Shown here one piece after another: positions 11,451-23,300 of a stretch of DNA of 64,000 nucleotides. Within the stretch, counting starts at the first letter, position 1. The number at the start of each line of letters is the position of its first letter. The notes under the pieces are model-generated. The model had not been told where the DNA came from. It saw nothing but the letters and a program-made list of their open reading frames with translations, and did not search any database. Source of the DNA: Stomoxys calcitrans (lineage: Eukaryota > Arthropoda > Insecta > Diptera > Muscidae); contig NC_081553.1 of assembly GCF_963082655.1 (NCBI RefSeq), positions 193,505,373-193,569,372 of the forward strand, written 5' to 3'. A program made the position numbers and the translations under genes.

Positions 11451-12056
11451 AAGGGTGATTTTTTTGAGGTTAGGATTTTCATGCATTAGTATTTGACAGA
11501 TCACGTGGGATTTCAGACATGGTGTCAAAGAGAAAGATGCTCAGTATGCTTTGACATTTCATCATGAATAGACTTACTAACGAGCAACGCTTGCAAATCA
11601 TTGAATTTTATTACCAAAATCAGTGTTCGGTTCGAAATGTGTTCATTCACCGTAACGTTGCGTCCAACAGCATCTTTGAAAAAATACGGTCCAATGATTC
11701 CACCAGCGTACAAACCACACCAAACAGTGCATTTTTCGGGATGCATGGGCAGTTCTTGAACGGCTTCTGGTTGCTCTTCACTCCAAATGCGGCAATTTTG
11801 CTTATTTACGTAGCCATTCAACCAGAAATGAGCCTCATCGCTGAACAAAATTTGTCAAAATTTGAACACATTTCGAACCGAACACTGATTTTGGTAATAA
11901 AATTCAATGATTTGCAAGCGTTGCTCGTTGGTAAGTCTATTCATGATGAAATGTCAAAGCATACTGAGCATCTTTCTCTTGACACCATGTCTGAAATCCC
12001 ACGTGATCTGTCAAATACTTATGCATGAAAATCCTAACCTCAAAAAAATCACCCTT
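11451..12056 (-). mobile_element. Fold-back mariner-like element (606 bp, ~194-bp inverted arms) with transposase remnant
   Basis: Termini AAGGGTGATTTTTTTGAGG and its inverse are flanked by TA at 11449-11450 and 12057-12058. Fusing the flanks restores a perfect 24-bp satellite unit. The arms (11451-11645 and 11863-12056) each carry the same transposase N-terminal segment, which begins MNRLTNEQRLQIIEF on the plus strand in the left arm. The ~217-bp middle encodes, on the minus strand, a mariner catalytic-core piece (FSDEAHFWLNGYVNKQN, first-Asp region onward). No complete transposase can be read, so this is a non-autonomous rearranged copy. Other frames through it are by-products of the symmetry. 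Confidence 0.85.
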
Positions 12057-12312
12057 TATGTGTATAACAGTTTTAGGTTATAAGTGTATAACAGTTTTGG
12101 GTAATATGTGTATAACAGTTTTATGTTATATGTGTAAAACAGTTTTAGGTTATATGTGCATAACAGTTTTAGCTTATATGTGTATAACAGTTTTAGGTTA
12201 TACGTGTATAACAGTTTAAGGTTATTTGTGTATAACCGTTTTAGGTTATAAGTGTACAACAGTTTTAGATTAAATGTGTATAACAGTTTTAGGTTATATG
12301 TGTACAACAGTT
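12057..12312 (+). repeat. 24-bp satellite, right part (about 11 units)
   Basis: It continues the array at 11322-11450 with the same hairpin and spacer. Units vary at one or two positions (loop TGTG/AGTG/CGTG). The array ends where sequence resembling the 3' coding end of the LU gene resumes. Confidence 0.9.
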
Positions 12313-12350
12313 TCTACTTTTAATTTCTTAAATTAATCTTTCGCATCTAG
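12308..12350 (-). pseudogene. Duplicated, degraded 3'-end fragment of the LU gene
   Basis: The segment after the 24-bp array ('cagtttctacttttaatttc', then 'tctttcgcatct') aligns with the C-terminal coding end of both LU genes ('cagtttctctttttaatttg', 'attctgcatct' in copy B). The reading frame is not preserved. It marks a partial duplication of the gene's 3' terminus. Confidence 0.55.
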
Positions 12351-12443
12351 TATTAGGTACAACATAAGGCCTAGATTGTGTGCGTGTAAAAATCGGTGAT
12401 TATATGTGTATAACAGTCTTTAGTTAAAGGTATATAACAGTCT

Positions 12444-13424
12444 TTAATCATGAATGTGTAAAACAGTTTCTCTTTTTAATTTGTTATACGAATATTCTGC
12501 ATCTTGGGCATTGTCCTTATACTCCTTTTCAATAGAATCATAGACTTCTTCATACTCTTCCTCATCCGCTTCCTCGTTCGCTTCCTCCTCTTCAACGCCC
12601 TCCGTTTTCTCGTCCACATCGTCATCGCTTTCGTCATATTCGATATCTTTCTCAGCCTCTTCATCATAGTTATCATCTTCATCAACCATATTTCTATAAA
12701 ATACCTTTATAATGATCCAGATAAGCAAGAGAGTGGCCAGCAATCCTATACCCATAGAGGGATAATAATTTCCCTCTATAACTTCCATATTGGTAGCTTT
12801 AAGTGTAATGGGTCCGACAAACGCCAGCTCTTGGAGGTAATTGCAACCGTCAGAATTGCATGTATAGCATTCACCCTCGCATTTCCATTCAGATGTATAA
12901 CAATCTCGTCTTATGAATATAACAACTTCTTTTTTTCCTGTGGAAAAAATTAACAAACAATTATTACAATTTACCAAAAAACACATTAACATGCCTAACC
13001 TAATCACAAAACATAGTGCATAGTGAGGCATGTTAAGTTATGATTTTAAAACTTTGTTCTTCATGCTGACTTCTCTTGTAGGTAGTACGTAAAGAAGGGA
13101 AACTAAATCACTCATTAAAGATTTTAACATAAATAAAAAATACCTCTTATTTTTTTCTCGGCTACGCAAGCCGTTGCATTTGCGTCACATTTCCCTAGAA
13201 ATTGTGTGTGGTCTTTTTCGAACTGAAAGCAATCGCCATTTATCCAATTTTTGCACTGGTGGCATTTTAGAGCGAGCCCTTCAAACAAAATTATGTTTCA
13301 ATCGATACTAACTTAGAAAATTACAATTCCTATATTTATGTACTTTACCCTCTAATGATCCCTGTAGCACAAGAAAGCCAATTCCCAGCACATACAGCCA
13401 CATCGCTATTTGTGTGTTGGCCAT
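12444..13424 (-). CDS. LU-domain (Ly6/uPAR-like) single-pass membrane protein with acidic tail, copy B
   Basis: Exons on the minus strand are 13424-13349, 13278-13144 and 12937-12444, with GT-AG introns of 70 and 206 bp, all phase 1, giving 234 residues. A signal peptide covers residues 1-~25 (MANTQIAMWLYVLGIGF). Ten LU-domain cysteines are at 31, 34, 42, 56, 63, 83, 90, 94, 97 and 102, with one N-A-T glycosylation site at 59. A transmembrane helix spans about 130-150, followed by an Asp/Glu-rich tail (from 155) closing with a motif shared with copy A (YDSIEKEY, AQDAE, SYNKLK). Exon 2 is about 66% identical to that of copy A, and all cysteines and splice phases are kept, so both copies look functional. 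Topology would place the LU domain outside and the acidic tail in the cytoplasm. Family members act as surface receptors or chaperones of receptors and channels; the partner here is unknown. The 24-bp satellite lies just beyond its stop codon. Confidence 0.82.
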
Positions 13425-13742
13425 TGTATTCTATTATCTGGTAGTCAGGTAATCTTGCTTCGAAACCTTTACATCAACTGACCACGGCTATCAAAAGACA
13501 AGACAGGTTAGATTGATTTATCTCGATGCAGAGTATAAAAATGACGATAATTTCAAAACCACAAAGAAGGAAGTTCAGAGTATTATTCTATTTTTAAACA
13601 AAGAACAAGAAACTCTAAACATATCTGTAGAATTTTTTTAAGTACTCACAACCACGGTTAATATCGAATATTGGTGATAAATGTCGTAAAAATAGACCAA
13701 AACGCATTTTGTTTCAATTAAAATACCAAGAGTAAGTGTTTC
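13425..13742 (-). promoter_or_regulatory. Conserved 5' flank of LU gene copy B
   Basis: It is homologous to the flank of copy A in two pieces (13425-13570 with 6345-6551, and the 'accaaaacgcattttg' block with 7880-8020; the gap in A is a transposon). It contains TCAGTTG (13481-13475 on the minus strand), an arthropod initiator-like motif, and a 'ttttatactc' T-rich block ~110 bp upstream of the start. The spacing does not prove a TATA-Inr pair. Confidence 0.35.
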
Positions 13743-13791
13743 AAAAGAACAGTCTACATATGTGGTGAAGCAGTTAGCATGATTCCAAACC

Positions 13792-15945
13792 TTGTCTTTT
13801 CTAAAGAAACTTTGTCTGGGCGACAAATTTTCTAAAGAAACTTTGTCTGGGCGACAAATTTTCTAAAGAAACTTTGTCTGGGCGACAAATTTTCTAAAGA
13901 AACTTTGTCTGGGCGACAAATTTTCTAAAGAAACTTTGTCTGGGCGACAAATTTTCTAAAGAAACTTTGTCTGGGCGACAAATTTTCTAAAGAAACTTTG
14001 TCTGGGCGACAAATTTTTTAAAGAAACTTTGTCTGGGCGACAAATTTTCCAAAGAAACTTTGTCTGGGCGACAAATTTTCTAAAGAAACTTTGTCTGGGC
14101 GACAAATTTTCTAAAGAAAATTTGTCTGGGAAACAAATTTTCTAAAGAAACTTTGTCTGGGCGACAAATTTTCTAAAGAAACTTTGTCTGGGCGACAAAT
14201 TTTCTAAAGAAACTTTGTCTGGGCGACAAATTTTCTAAAGAAACTTTGTCTGGGCGACAAATTTTCTAAAGAAACTTTGTCTGGGCGACAAATTTTCTAA
14301 AGAAACTTTGTCTGGGCGACAAATTTTCTAAAGAAACTTTGTCTGGGCGACAAATTTTCTAAAGAAACTTTGTCTGGGCGACAAATTTTCTAAAGAAACT
14401 TTGTCTGGGCGACAAATTTTCTAAAGAAACTTTGTCTGGGCGACAAATTTTCTAAAGAAACTTTGTCTGGGCGACAAATTTTCTAAAGAAACTTTGTCTG
14501 GGCGACAAATTTTCTAAAGAAACTTTGTCTGGGCGACAAATTTTCTAAAGAAACTTTGTCTGGGCGACAAATTTTCTAAAGAAACTTTGTCTGGGCGACA
14601 AATTTTCTAAAGAAACTTTGTCTGGGCGACAAATTTTCTAAAGAAACTTTGTCTGGGCGACAAATTTTCTAAAGAAACTTTGTCTGGGCGACAAATTTTC
14701 TAAAGAAACTTTGTCTGGGCGACAAATTTTCTAAAGAAACTTTGTCTGGGCGAAAAATTTTCTAACGAAACTTTGTCTGGGCGACAAATTTTCTAAAGAA
14801 ACTTTGTCTGGGCGACAAATTTTCTAAAGAAACTTTGTCTGGGCGACAAATTTTCTAAAGAAACTTTGTCTGGGCGACAAATTTTCTAAAGAAACTTTGT
14901 CTGGGCGACAAATTTTCTAAAGAAACTTTGTCTGGGCGACAAATTTTCTAAAGAAACTTTGTCTGGGCGACAAATTTTCTAAAGAAACTTTGTCTGGGCG
15001 ACAAATTTTCCAAAGAAACTTTGTCTGGGCGACAAATTTTCTAAAGAAACTTTGTCTGGGCGACAAATTTTCTAAAGAAACTTTGTCTGGGCGACAAATT
15101 TTCTAAAGAAACTTTGTCTGGGCGACAAATTTTCTAAAGAAACTTTGTCTGGGCGACAAATTTTCTAAAGAAACTTTGTCTGGGCGACAAATTTTCTAAA
15201 GAAACTTTGTCTGGGCGACAAATTTTCTAAAGTAACTTTGTCTGGGCGACAAATTTTCTAAAGAAACTTTGTCTGGGCGACAAATTTTCTAAAGAAACTT
15301 TGTCTGGGCGACAAATTTTCTAAAGAAACTTTGTCTGGGCGACAAATTTTCTAAAGAAACTTTGTCTGGGCGACAAATTTTCTAAAGAAACTTTGTCTGG
15401 GCGACAAATTTTCTAAAGAAACTTTGTCTGGGCGACAAATTTTCTAAAGAAACTTTGTCTGGGCGACAAATTTTCTAAAGAAACTTTGTCTGGGCGACAA
15501 GTTTTCTAAAGAAACTTTGTCTGGGCGACAAGTTTTCTAAAGAAACTTTGTCTGGGCGACAAGTTTTCTAAAGAAACTTTGTCTGGGCGACAAATTTTCT
15601 AAAGAAACTTTGTCTGGGCGACAAATTTTCTAAAGAAACTTTGTCTGGGCGACAAATTTTCTAAAGAAACTTTGTCTGGGTAACAAATTTTCTAAAAAAA
15701 CTTTGTCTGACCGACAAATTTTATAAAGAAACAGTCTGAGCGACAAATTTTCTAAAGAAACTTTGTATGAGCGACAAAATTTTTAAAGAAATTTTGTAAG
15801 AGCAACAAATTTTCTAAAGAAATTTTATAAGAGCGACAAATTTTCTAAAGGAAATTTGTCTGAGCGACATTTTTTCTGAAGATTATTTGTCTGAATGACA
15901 AATTTTCCAAAGATTCTTTGTCTGAGCAAGATGTTTTCTAAAAGT
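13792..15945 (-). repeat. Satellite array S2: ~69 copies of the 31-bp S unit, reverse
   Basis: It is the same unit as S1 but inverted (centre CTAAAG) with spacer mostly TGGGC (GCCCA on the other strand). Units are very homogeneous up to ~15700 and then decay over the last ~8 units toward 15945. It starts about 50 bp from the end of the LU duplication. Confidence 0.97.
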
Positions 15946-16287
15946 ACTAAAAATATTCTTTTGAGGTAAGCTGAATTGCCATTGTTTTGCTATCTGTTCT
16001 TCTTTCTTTGTTTTGATTAAAAGAAAATCCCATAAATATGCACTTAAAATTTGCGAAATACTTTTCCTAACTTCTTACTAGCCAATCGCTGAAAATTCTT
16101 CTGTTGTTGACAACTTAAACTGAACTTTCCAAAATAAACTTTCTTGGAAGAGTTCCCTTTCAGTTGCAGAACGATTTATATTTTTGTTATTATTCCCAAG
16201 GGGGGATATCCTTTATACCTTCAACAATACCTACTCATGCGTAAATTTCCACTTATATTTCTTCATTTCTTTTTGGTTTCTTTGCAG
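15946..16287 (+). other. Intron sequence ending in a splice acceptor
   Basis: Unique AT-rich sequence, finishing with the pyrimidine tract 'tttctttttggtttctttgc' and AG at 16286-16287. Nothing else was recognised. Confidence 0.55.
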
Positions 16288-16773
16288 CTTTCTGTTGGCA
16301 TTGAAAATGGCAATCTGGAGTCCTACAATTCTGACTTTGAATTGCAATTCAGCCATCCCCTAAAGCACATTGTCGGCATGTGCCGCATCGTTCACAAACA
16401 GGGTGGCAAACAAGTTGGCAATGGATTTATGCAGCTCAAGACACCCCAACAACAGCATCCGCCACAAACTCAATTGAATGGCAGCTCTAACGGCAACATT
16501 GCCGGTCTCACAGCGTCCAATGGTTTCAAGTCAACTTTGAAAACATCCACCTCTTATGGGTCATTGTCATCGAGTGCTGCAGCCTCATACCAACAGCAGC
16601 AATTGCAGCATCAACAACAACTTGCCCACGAAGCCAATAATTCGGGGGATAATGGGGTGCCCAATAATTTCATGGAATTCACTGGTCCCATAACAGGTCT
16701 GGTGTATCTGATGAAAGAGCCCAAGGATCCCTTGCTGCACATTTATCTTTTCGAGTGCGACGCCGTAGAAGAG
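16288..16773 (+). CDS. Internal exon, PTB-domain-like protein (candidate TBC1D1/4, fly pollux type)
   Basis: A 486-bp open exon (162 residues, phase 0 at both ends) lies between a strong acceptor (ttgcag) and donor (GAG|GTGAGT). Codon use is GC-richer than the surroundings. The first part (LSVGIENGNLESYN, then HPLKHIVGMCRIVHKQ) and the last part (GPITGLVYLMKEPKDPLLH, then IYLFECDAVEE) resemble successive strands of a phosphotyrosine-binding fold, separated by a ~90-residue Gln/Ser/Asn-rich insert. The order hydrophobic strand, 'xxYLMKE', 'hIYLFECDA' recalls the first PTB domain of TBC1D1/TBC1D4 Rab GTPase-activating proteins as I remember them; this is a family guess, not a match I could test. 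Large flanking introns hold satellites S2 and S3. The neighbouring coding exons were not found with certainty; phase-compatible candidates are at 48161-48241 and 58178-58250. Confidence 0.75.
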
Positions 16774-17177
16774 GTGAGTACAATTGACAGCCTTTGATTT
16801 GGGCTTTTGTGGGCCATTGTCCTCTCCTTGGGATGCTTGAGCATATAAGGCCGATGGGTGTGATTTATGAGCGTAAAGTAACGACGCAATGTGGAAACGG
16901 AAATTGGCTGTCCCTGAACACCTATGAAAATTGCTGGTGTGCTCGTTTAAAATTGCTGTCATATATCAAGAGTGAAATTTGGTCGGAAGGACATAACTTC
17001 GTTCTTTAAAATAGTAAACAGCAACCAAAAGTTAGAGCAATGGAAATAGCGCATTAAAGTACAATTTAAGCGAATTTAAACAACACAAGTTATAATTTCT
17101 TTGAAACATCAAAAAGCTAAATCAGAAATATTAGAACAATTTGTTACCTATAGGCATTTTTTATAAAATACCATGTT
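16774..17177 (+). other. Start of the intron downstream of the PTB-like exon
   Basis: It begins with the consensus donor GTGAGT. The first ~200 bp are less AT-rich than typical intron and stay open in one frame, but this is best explained as read-through of intron. No other feature. Confidence 0.5.
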
Positions 17178-18790
17178 CAGAAAAATTTGTCGCTCAGACC
17201 AAATTTCTTCAGAAAATTTGTCGCTCAGACAAAGTTTCTTTAAAAAATTTCTCGCTTAAACAAAGTTTCTTTAAAAAATTTGTCGCTCAGACAAAGTTTT
17301 TTTAGAAAATTTGTCGCTCAGACGAAGTTTCTTTAGAAAATTTGCCGCTCAGACAAAGTTTCTTTAGAAAATTTGTAGCTCAGACAAAGTTTCCTTAGAA
17401 AATTTGTCGCTCAGACAAAGTTTTTTTAGAAAATTTTTGTCGCTCAGACAAAGTTTCTTTAGAAAATTTGTCGCTCAGACAAAGTTTCTTTAGAAAATTT
17501 GTCGCTAAGACAAAGTTTCTTTAGAAAATTTGTCGCTCAGACAAAGTTTCTTTAGAAAATTTGTCGCTCAGACAAAGTTTCTTTAGAAAATTTGTCGCTA
17601 AGACAAAGTTTCTTTAGAAAATTTGTCGCTCAGACAAAGTTTCTTTAGAAAATTTGTCGCTCAGACAAAGTTTCTTTAGAAAATTTGTCGCTCAGACAAA
17701 GTTTCTTTAGAAAATTTGTCGGTCAGACAAAGTTTCTTTAGAAAATTTTTCGCTCAGACAAAGTTTCTTTAGAAAATTTGTCGCTCAGACAAAGTTTCTT
17801 TAGAAAATTTGTCGCTCAGACAAAGTTTCTTTAGAAAATTTGTCGCTCAGACAAAGTTTCTTTAGAAAATTTGTCGCTCAGACAAAGTTTCTTTAAAAAA
17901 TTTGTCGCTCAGACAAAGTTTCTTTAGAAAATTTGTCGCTCAGACAAAGCTTCTTTAGAAAATTTGTCGCTCAGACAAAGTTTCTTTAGAAAATTTTTCG
18001 ATCAGACAACGTTTTTTTTTTAGAAAATTTGTCGCTCAGACAAAGTTTCTTTAGAAAGTTTGTCGCTCACACAAAGTTTTTTTAGAAAATTTGTCGCTCA
18101 CACAAAATTTCTTTAGAAAATTTGTCGCTTAGACAAAGTTTCTTTAGAAAATTTTAGTTTCTTTTAGAAAATTTGTCACTCAGACAAAGTTTCTTTAGAA
18201 AATATGTCGCTAAGACAAAGTTTCTTTAGAAAATTTGTCGCTCAGACAAAGTTTCTTTAGAAAATTTGTCGCTCAGACAAAGTTTCTTTAGAAAATTTGT
18301 CGCTCAGACAAAGTTTCTTTAGAAAATTTGTCGCTCAGACAAAGTTTCTTTAGAAAATTTGTCGCTCAGACAAAGTTTCTTTAGAAAATTTGTCGCTCAG
18401 ACAAAGTTTCTTGAGAAAATTTGTCGCTCAGACAAAGTTTCTTTAGAAAATTTGTCGCTCAGACAAAGTTTCTTTAGAAAATTTGTCGCTCAGACAAAGT
18501 TTCTTTAGAAAATTTGTCGCTCAGACAAAGTTTCTTTAGAAAATTTGTCGCTCAGACAAAATTTCTTAAGAAAATTTTTTCGCTCAGACAAAATTTCTTA
18601 AGAAAATTTTTTCGCTCAGACAAAATTTCTTAAGAAAATTTTTTCGCTCAGACAAAATTTCTTAAGAAAATTTTTTCGCTCAGACAAAATTTCTTAAGAA
18701 AATTTTTTCTCTCAGACTAAGTTTCTTTAGAAAATTTTTCGGTCGGACAAAGTTTCTTTAGAAAATTTGCCGATCGGACAAAATTTCCTC
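17178..18790 (+). repeat. Satellite array S3: ~52 copies of the 31-bp S unit, forward
   Basis: Forward units with spacer GCTCA. Both edges are degenerate and the middle is homogeneous. A run of five altered units at about 18555-18715 has centre CTTAAG (a perfect palindrome) and is 32 bp long. With S2 it flanks the PTB-like exon as an inverted pair. Confidence 0.96.
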
Positions 18791-20342
18791 TTTTTTTCTT
18801 AATAGTTTTGAAAATTCGCCCAGCTGGCCTTTTACCGACTGTCCAATTAGTTTTGGCTATGTGAAATGAACTTTGGTGGTATTTCCAAATGAACATTGGA
18901 AGGCATTTTGTTTCAAATTGCCCTTGTTTTGAGGGGGTTTTTGTGTCATGTGGTCGAGGGGGAGCTGATTTGTTTGTGGTGACTGGCGAAACACACACAG
19001 AAGAGTAAATAATCGAAAATTGCACTGGCGTTGAGTGAAGCGAAACCATTTATATTTGAGAGCTTTAAAAGCCACAACAAAAATTAGATTCTCGACATGC
19101 GAACGAGGATGGGAGCTATAAGTGGAATGGTGCAGTCACAAGTCTCTTTGAAATTTCATTACAAATCGTCGACCAAAGTTAGTTTGTCTTTGAAAGTTAG
19201 AATATTTAGAGTGTCATTTGAAATTTTTCGAGTTAACATGATACTAGTTAACATATTTTTGTTTTCCAATATTTCCCATGCTAGCCTCGTTTCTGTACCA
19301 CTTATCCATTGAAGTTCGAACATTTGCCCAGTTATTTATCTGCATGCGTCTGTTTAACACTCCAACCATATTTTGACATGGCATTATTGAACTTTCAAAC
19401 CGAAAGGGTGCAAATAGTCCAGTCCCTTCCCAAGCGAAACCAATTTGGTTGAGGGTTTTATATAGCCAATATGAAATAACGATGGAAAACTTAAAGCATC
19501 AGCACTTCACACAAATATTTGGGTTATTTTACTTGGCATGTGAGAAAAATTTAAACTCACAGAACTAGGAGAGATGCGAGAAGTCCCAATTTTTTCTTGA
19601 ACAACGCAGTGCCAGCTATAAATTTTATGTTTTATATCAATTATGGTGGTATTTGGGTTCTGCATAAAATATAACCTTGGCTTTGTGTTCTTCAATTATC
19701 CTTTCATTTCGCCTGAATTGACGTTTGTAATACGAACTGGACATAAAAACCATTTGGTACCCCTTTCGACAGAAACACCATTCCGTTATCCAAGAAATGC
19801 CTTGTAAGACAATCCGTATGGTGTTTGCGACAAAATATTCATAAATTTAAATAGATTACAAGTCCCTCAAGCGATAAGTCAAACAAAAAAAAAAAAAAAG
19901 AGAATCATGGGGTATAGATAATGGAATCCCTCTCGTAATGAACTGTAATACTTGTATTTATATTCTTTTTTACATTCTCACACACACACATGCTAGGAAA
20001 AAAGATATAACAAAACGTTATGGAACGGAAACAGGAAATAACACACATACATACATTTAGACACACATAGATGACTAAAAGTGCGATTACATGCAAGCGT
20101 ATGTTTATGGGCTTGTGTGTGTTTCGATGTGTCCATTTAGGTTAGACTCATTCAGTTCAGCACAATGATAATGCTTTCATTGTCTGTGATGGAAATCTGC
20201 AGGAACTAGATTTTTAAAGAATGATACCACCACCCATTTTGTCTATTTCTTCCTTCTTTTGTTTTCCCAACATTCAAAAAATATATAAAAATATTGTTTA
20301 ATAGGGAATTTTTAATTTTAAAGAACATTTTTGGAGTCTATA
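18791..20342. other. Satellite-free spacer, no gene seen
   Basis: It contains a poly(A) tract (~19886-19900), short CA-rich stretches (19980-20060, 20115-20130) and no exon-like open frame. It is probably intronic. Confidence 0.5.
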
Positions 20343-23300
20343 AGCGACAATATTTTTAAAGAAAGTTCTTAAGAAAATTTGTCGCACAGACAAAGTTTCT
20401 TTAGACAAACTCTGACCAGACACTGTCTGGGCGACAAATTTTCTAACAAAACTTTGTCTGGGCGACAAATTTTCTAAAGAAACTTTGTCTGAGCGACAAA
20501 TTTTCTAAAGAAACTTTGTCTGAGCGACAAATTTTCTAAAGAAACTTTGTCTGAGCGACAAATTTTCTAAAGAAACTTTGTCTGAGCGACAAATTTTCTA
20601 AAGAAACTTTGTCTGAGCGACAAATTTTCTAAAGAAACTTTGTCTGAGCGACAAATTTTCTAAAGAAATTTTGTCTGAGCGACAAATTTTCTAAAGAAAC
20701 TTTGCTGGGCGACAAATTTTCTAACGAAACTTTGTCTGGGCGACAAATATTCTAACAAAACTTTGTCTGGGCGACAAATTTTCTAACGAAACTTTGTCTG
20801 GGCGACAAATTTTCTAACGAAACTTTGTCTGGGCGACAATTTTTCAAACGAAACTTTGTCTGGGCGACAAATTTTCTAAAGAAACTTTGTCTGGGCTACA
20901 AATTTTCTAACGAAACTTTGTCTGGGCTACAAATTTTCTAACGAAACTTTGTCTGGGCGACAAATTTTCTAACGAAACTTTGTCTGAGCGACAAATTTTC
21001 TAACGAAACTTTGTCTGGGCGACAAATTTTCTAACGAAACTTTGTCTGGGCGACAAATTTTCTAACGAAACTTTGTCTGGGCGACAAATTTTCTAACGAA
21101 ACTTTGTCTGGGCGACAAATTTTCTAACGAAACTTTGTCTGGGCGACAAATTTTCTAACGAAACTTTGTCTGGGCGACAAATTTTCTAACGAAACTTTGT
21201 CTGGGCGACAAATTTTCTAACGAAACTTTGTCTGGGCGACAAATTTTCTAACGAAACTTTGTCTGGGCGACAAATTTTCTAACGAAACTTTGTCTGGGCG
21301 ACAAATTTTCTAACGAAACTTTGTCTGGGCGACAAATTTTCTAACGAAACTTTGTCTGGGCGACAAATTTTCTAACGAAACTTTGTCTGGGCGACAAATT
21401 TTCTAACGAAACTTTGTCTGGGCGACAAATTTTCTAACGAAACTTTGTCTGGGCGACAAATTTTCTAACGAAACTTTGTCTGGGCGACAAATTTTCTAAC
21501 GAAACTTTGTCTGGGCGACAAATTTTCTAACGAAACTTTGTCTGGGCGACAAATTTTCTAACGAAACTTTGTCTGGGCGACAAATTTTCTAACGAAACTT
21601 TGTCTGGGCGACAAATTTTCTAACGAAACTTTGTCTGGACGACAAATTTTCTAACGAAACTTTGTCTGGGCGACAAATTTTCTAACGAAACTTTGTCTGG
21701 GCGACAAATTTTCTAACGAAACTTTGTCTGGGCGACAAATTTTCTAACGAAACTTTGTCAGGGCGACAAATTTTCTAACGAAACTTTGTCTGGGCGACAA
21801 ATTTTCTAACGAAACTTTGTCTGGGCGACAAATTTTCTAACGAAACTTTGTCTGGGCGACAAATTTTCTAACGAAACTTTGTCTGGGCGACAAATTTTCT
21901 AACGAAACTTTGTCTGGGCGACAAATTTTCAAACGAAACTTTGTCTGGGCGACAAATTTTCTAACGGAACTTTGTCTGGGCGACAAATTTTCTAACGAAA
22001 CTTTGCTGGGCGACAAATTTTCTAACGAAACTTTGTCTGGGCGACAAATATTCTAAAGAAACTTTGTCTGAGCGACAAATTTTCTAAAGAAACTTTGTCT
22101 GAGCGACAAATTTTCTAAAGAAACTTTGCTGGGCGACAAATTTTCTAACGAAACTTTGTCTGGGCGACAAATATTCTAACAAAACTTTGTCTGGGCGACA
22201 AATTTTCTAACGAAACTTTGTCTGGGCGACAAATTTTCTAACGAAACTTTGTCTGGGCGACAATTTTTCAAACGAAACTTTGTCTGGGCGACAAATTTTC
22301 TAAAGAAACTTTGTCTGGGCTACAAATTTTCTAACGAAACTTTGTCTGGGCGTCAAATTTTCTAACGAAACTTTGTCTGGGCGACAAATTTTCTAACGAA
22401 ACTTTGTCTGGGCGACAAATTTTCTAACGAAACTTTGTCTGGGCGACAAATTTTCTAACGAAACTTTGTCTGGGCGACAAATTTTCTAACGAAACTTTGT
22501 CTGGGCGACAAATTTTCTAACGAAACTTTGTCTGGGCGACAAATTTTCTAACGAAACTTTGTCTGGGCGACAAATTTTCTAACGAAACTTTGTCTGGGCG
22601 ACAAATTTTCTAACGAAACTTTGTCTGGGCGACAAATTTTCTAACGAAACTTTGTCTGGGCGACAAATTTTCTAACGAAACTTTGTCTGGGCGACAAATT
22701 TTCTAACGAAACTTTGTCTGGGCGACAAATTTTCTAACGAAACTTTGTCTGGGCGACAAATTTTCTAACGAAACTTTGTCTGGGCGACAAATTTTCTAAC
22801 GAAACTTTGTCTGGGCGACAAATTTTCTAACGAAACTTTGTCTGGGCGACAAATTTTCTAACGAAACTTTGTCTGGGCGACAAATTTTCTAACGAAACTT
22901 TGTCTGGGCGACAAATTTTCTAACGAAACTTTGTCTGGGCGACAAATTTTCTAACGAAACTTTGTCTGGGCGACAAATTTTCTAACGAAACTTTGTCTGG
23001 GCGACAAATTTTCTAACGAAACTTTGTCTGGGCGACAAATTTTCTAACGAAACTTTGTCTGGGCGACAAATTTTCTAACGAAACTTTGTCTGGGCGACAA
23101 ATTTTCTAACGAAACTTTGTCTGGGCGACAAATTTTCTAACGAAACTTTGTCTGGGCGACAAATTTTCTAACGAAACTTTGTCTGGGCGACAAATTTTCT
23201 AACGAAACTTTGTCTGGGCGACAAATTTTCTAACGAAACTTTGTCTGGGCGACAAATTTTCTAACGAAACTTTGTCTGGGCGACAAATTTTCTAACGAAA

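Noticed and set aside
11564..12028. A plus-strand frame starting with a mariner transposase N-terminus.
   Set aside because: Only the first ~28 residues are transposase in sense; the rest reads the inverted middle and the opposite arm backwards.
11322..12307. Open frames with eight-residue repeats (YTYNLKLL-like and CITVLGYM-like) in the 24-bp satellite.
   Set aside because: 24 is divisible by three, so any stop-free frame stays open on both strands; no coding evidence.
12476..12953. Other-frame readings across the acidic tails of the LU genes (Lys/Met/Arg-rich or Ile/Phe/Val-rich), also at 4645-4891.
   Set aside because: They are shadows of the acidic-tail coding sequence, whose GAN/GAR codons read as open frames in other registers.
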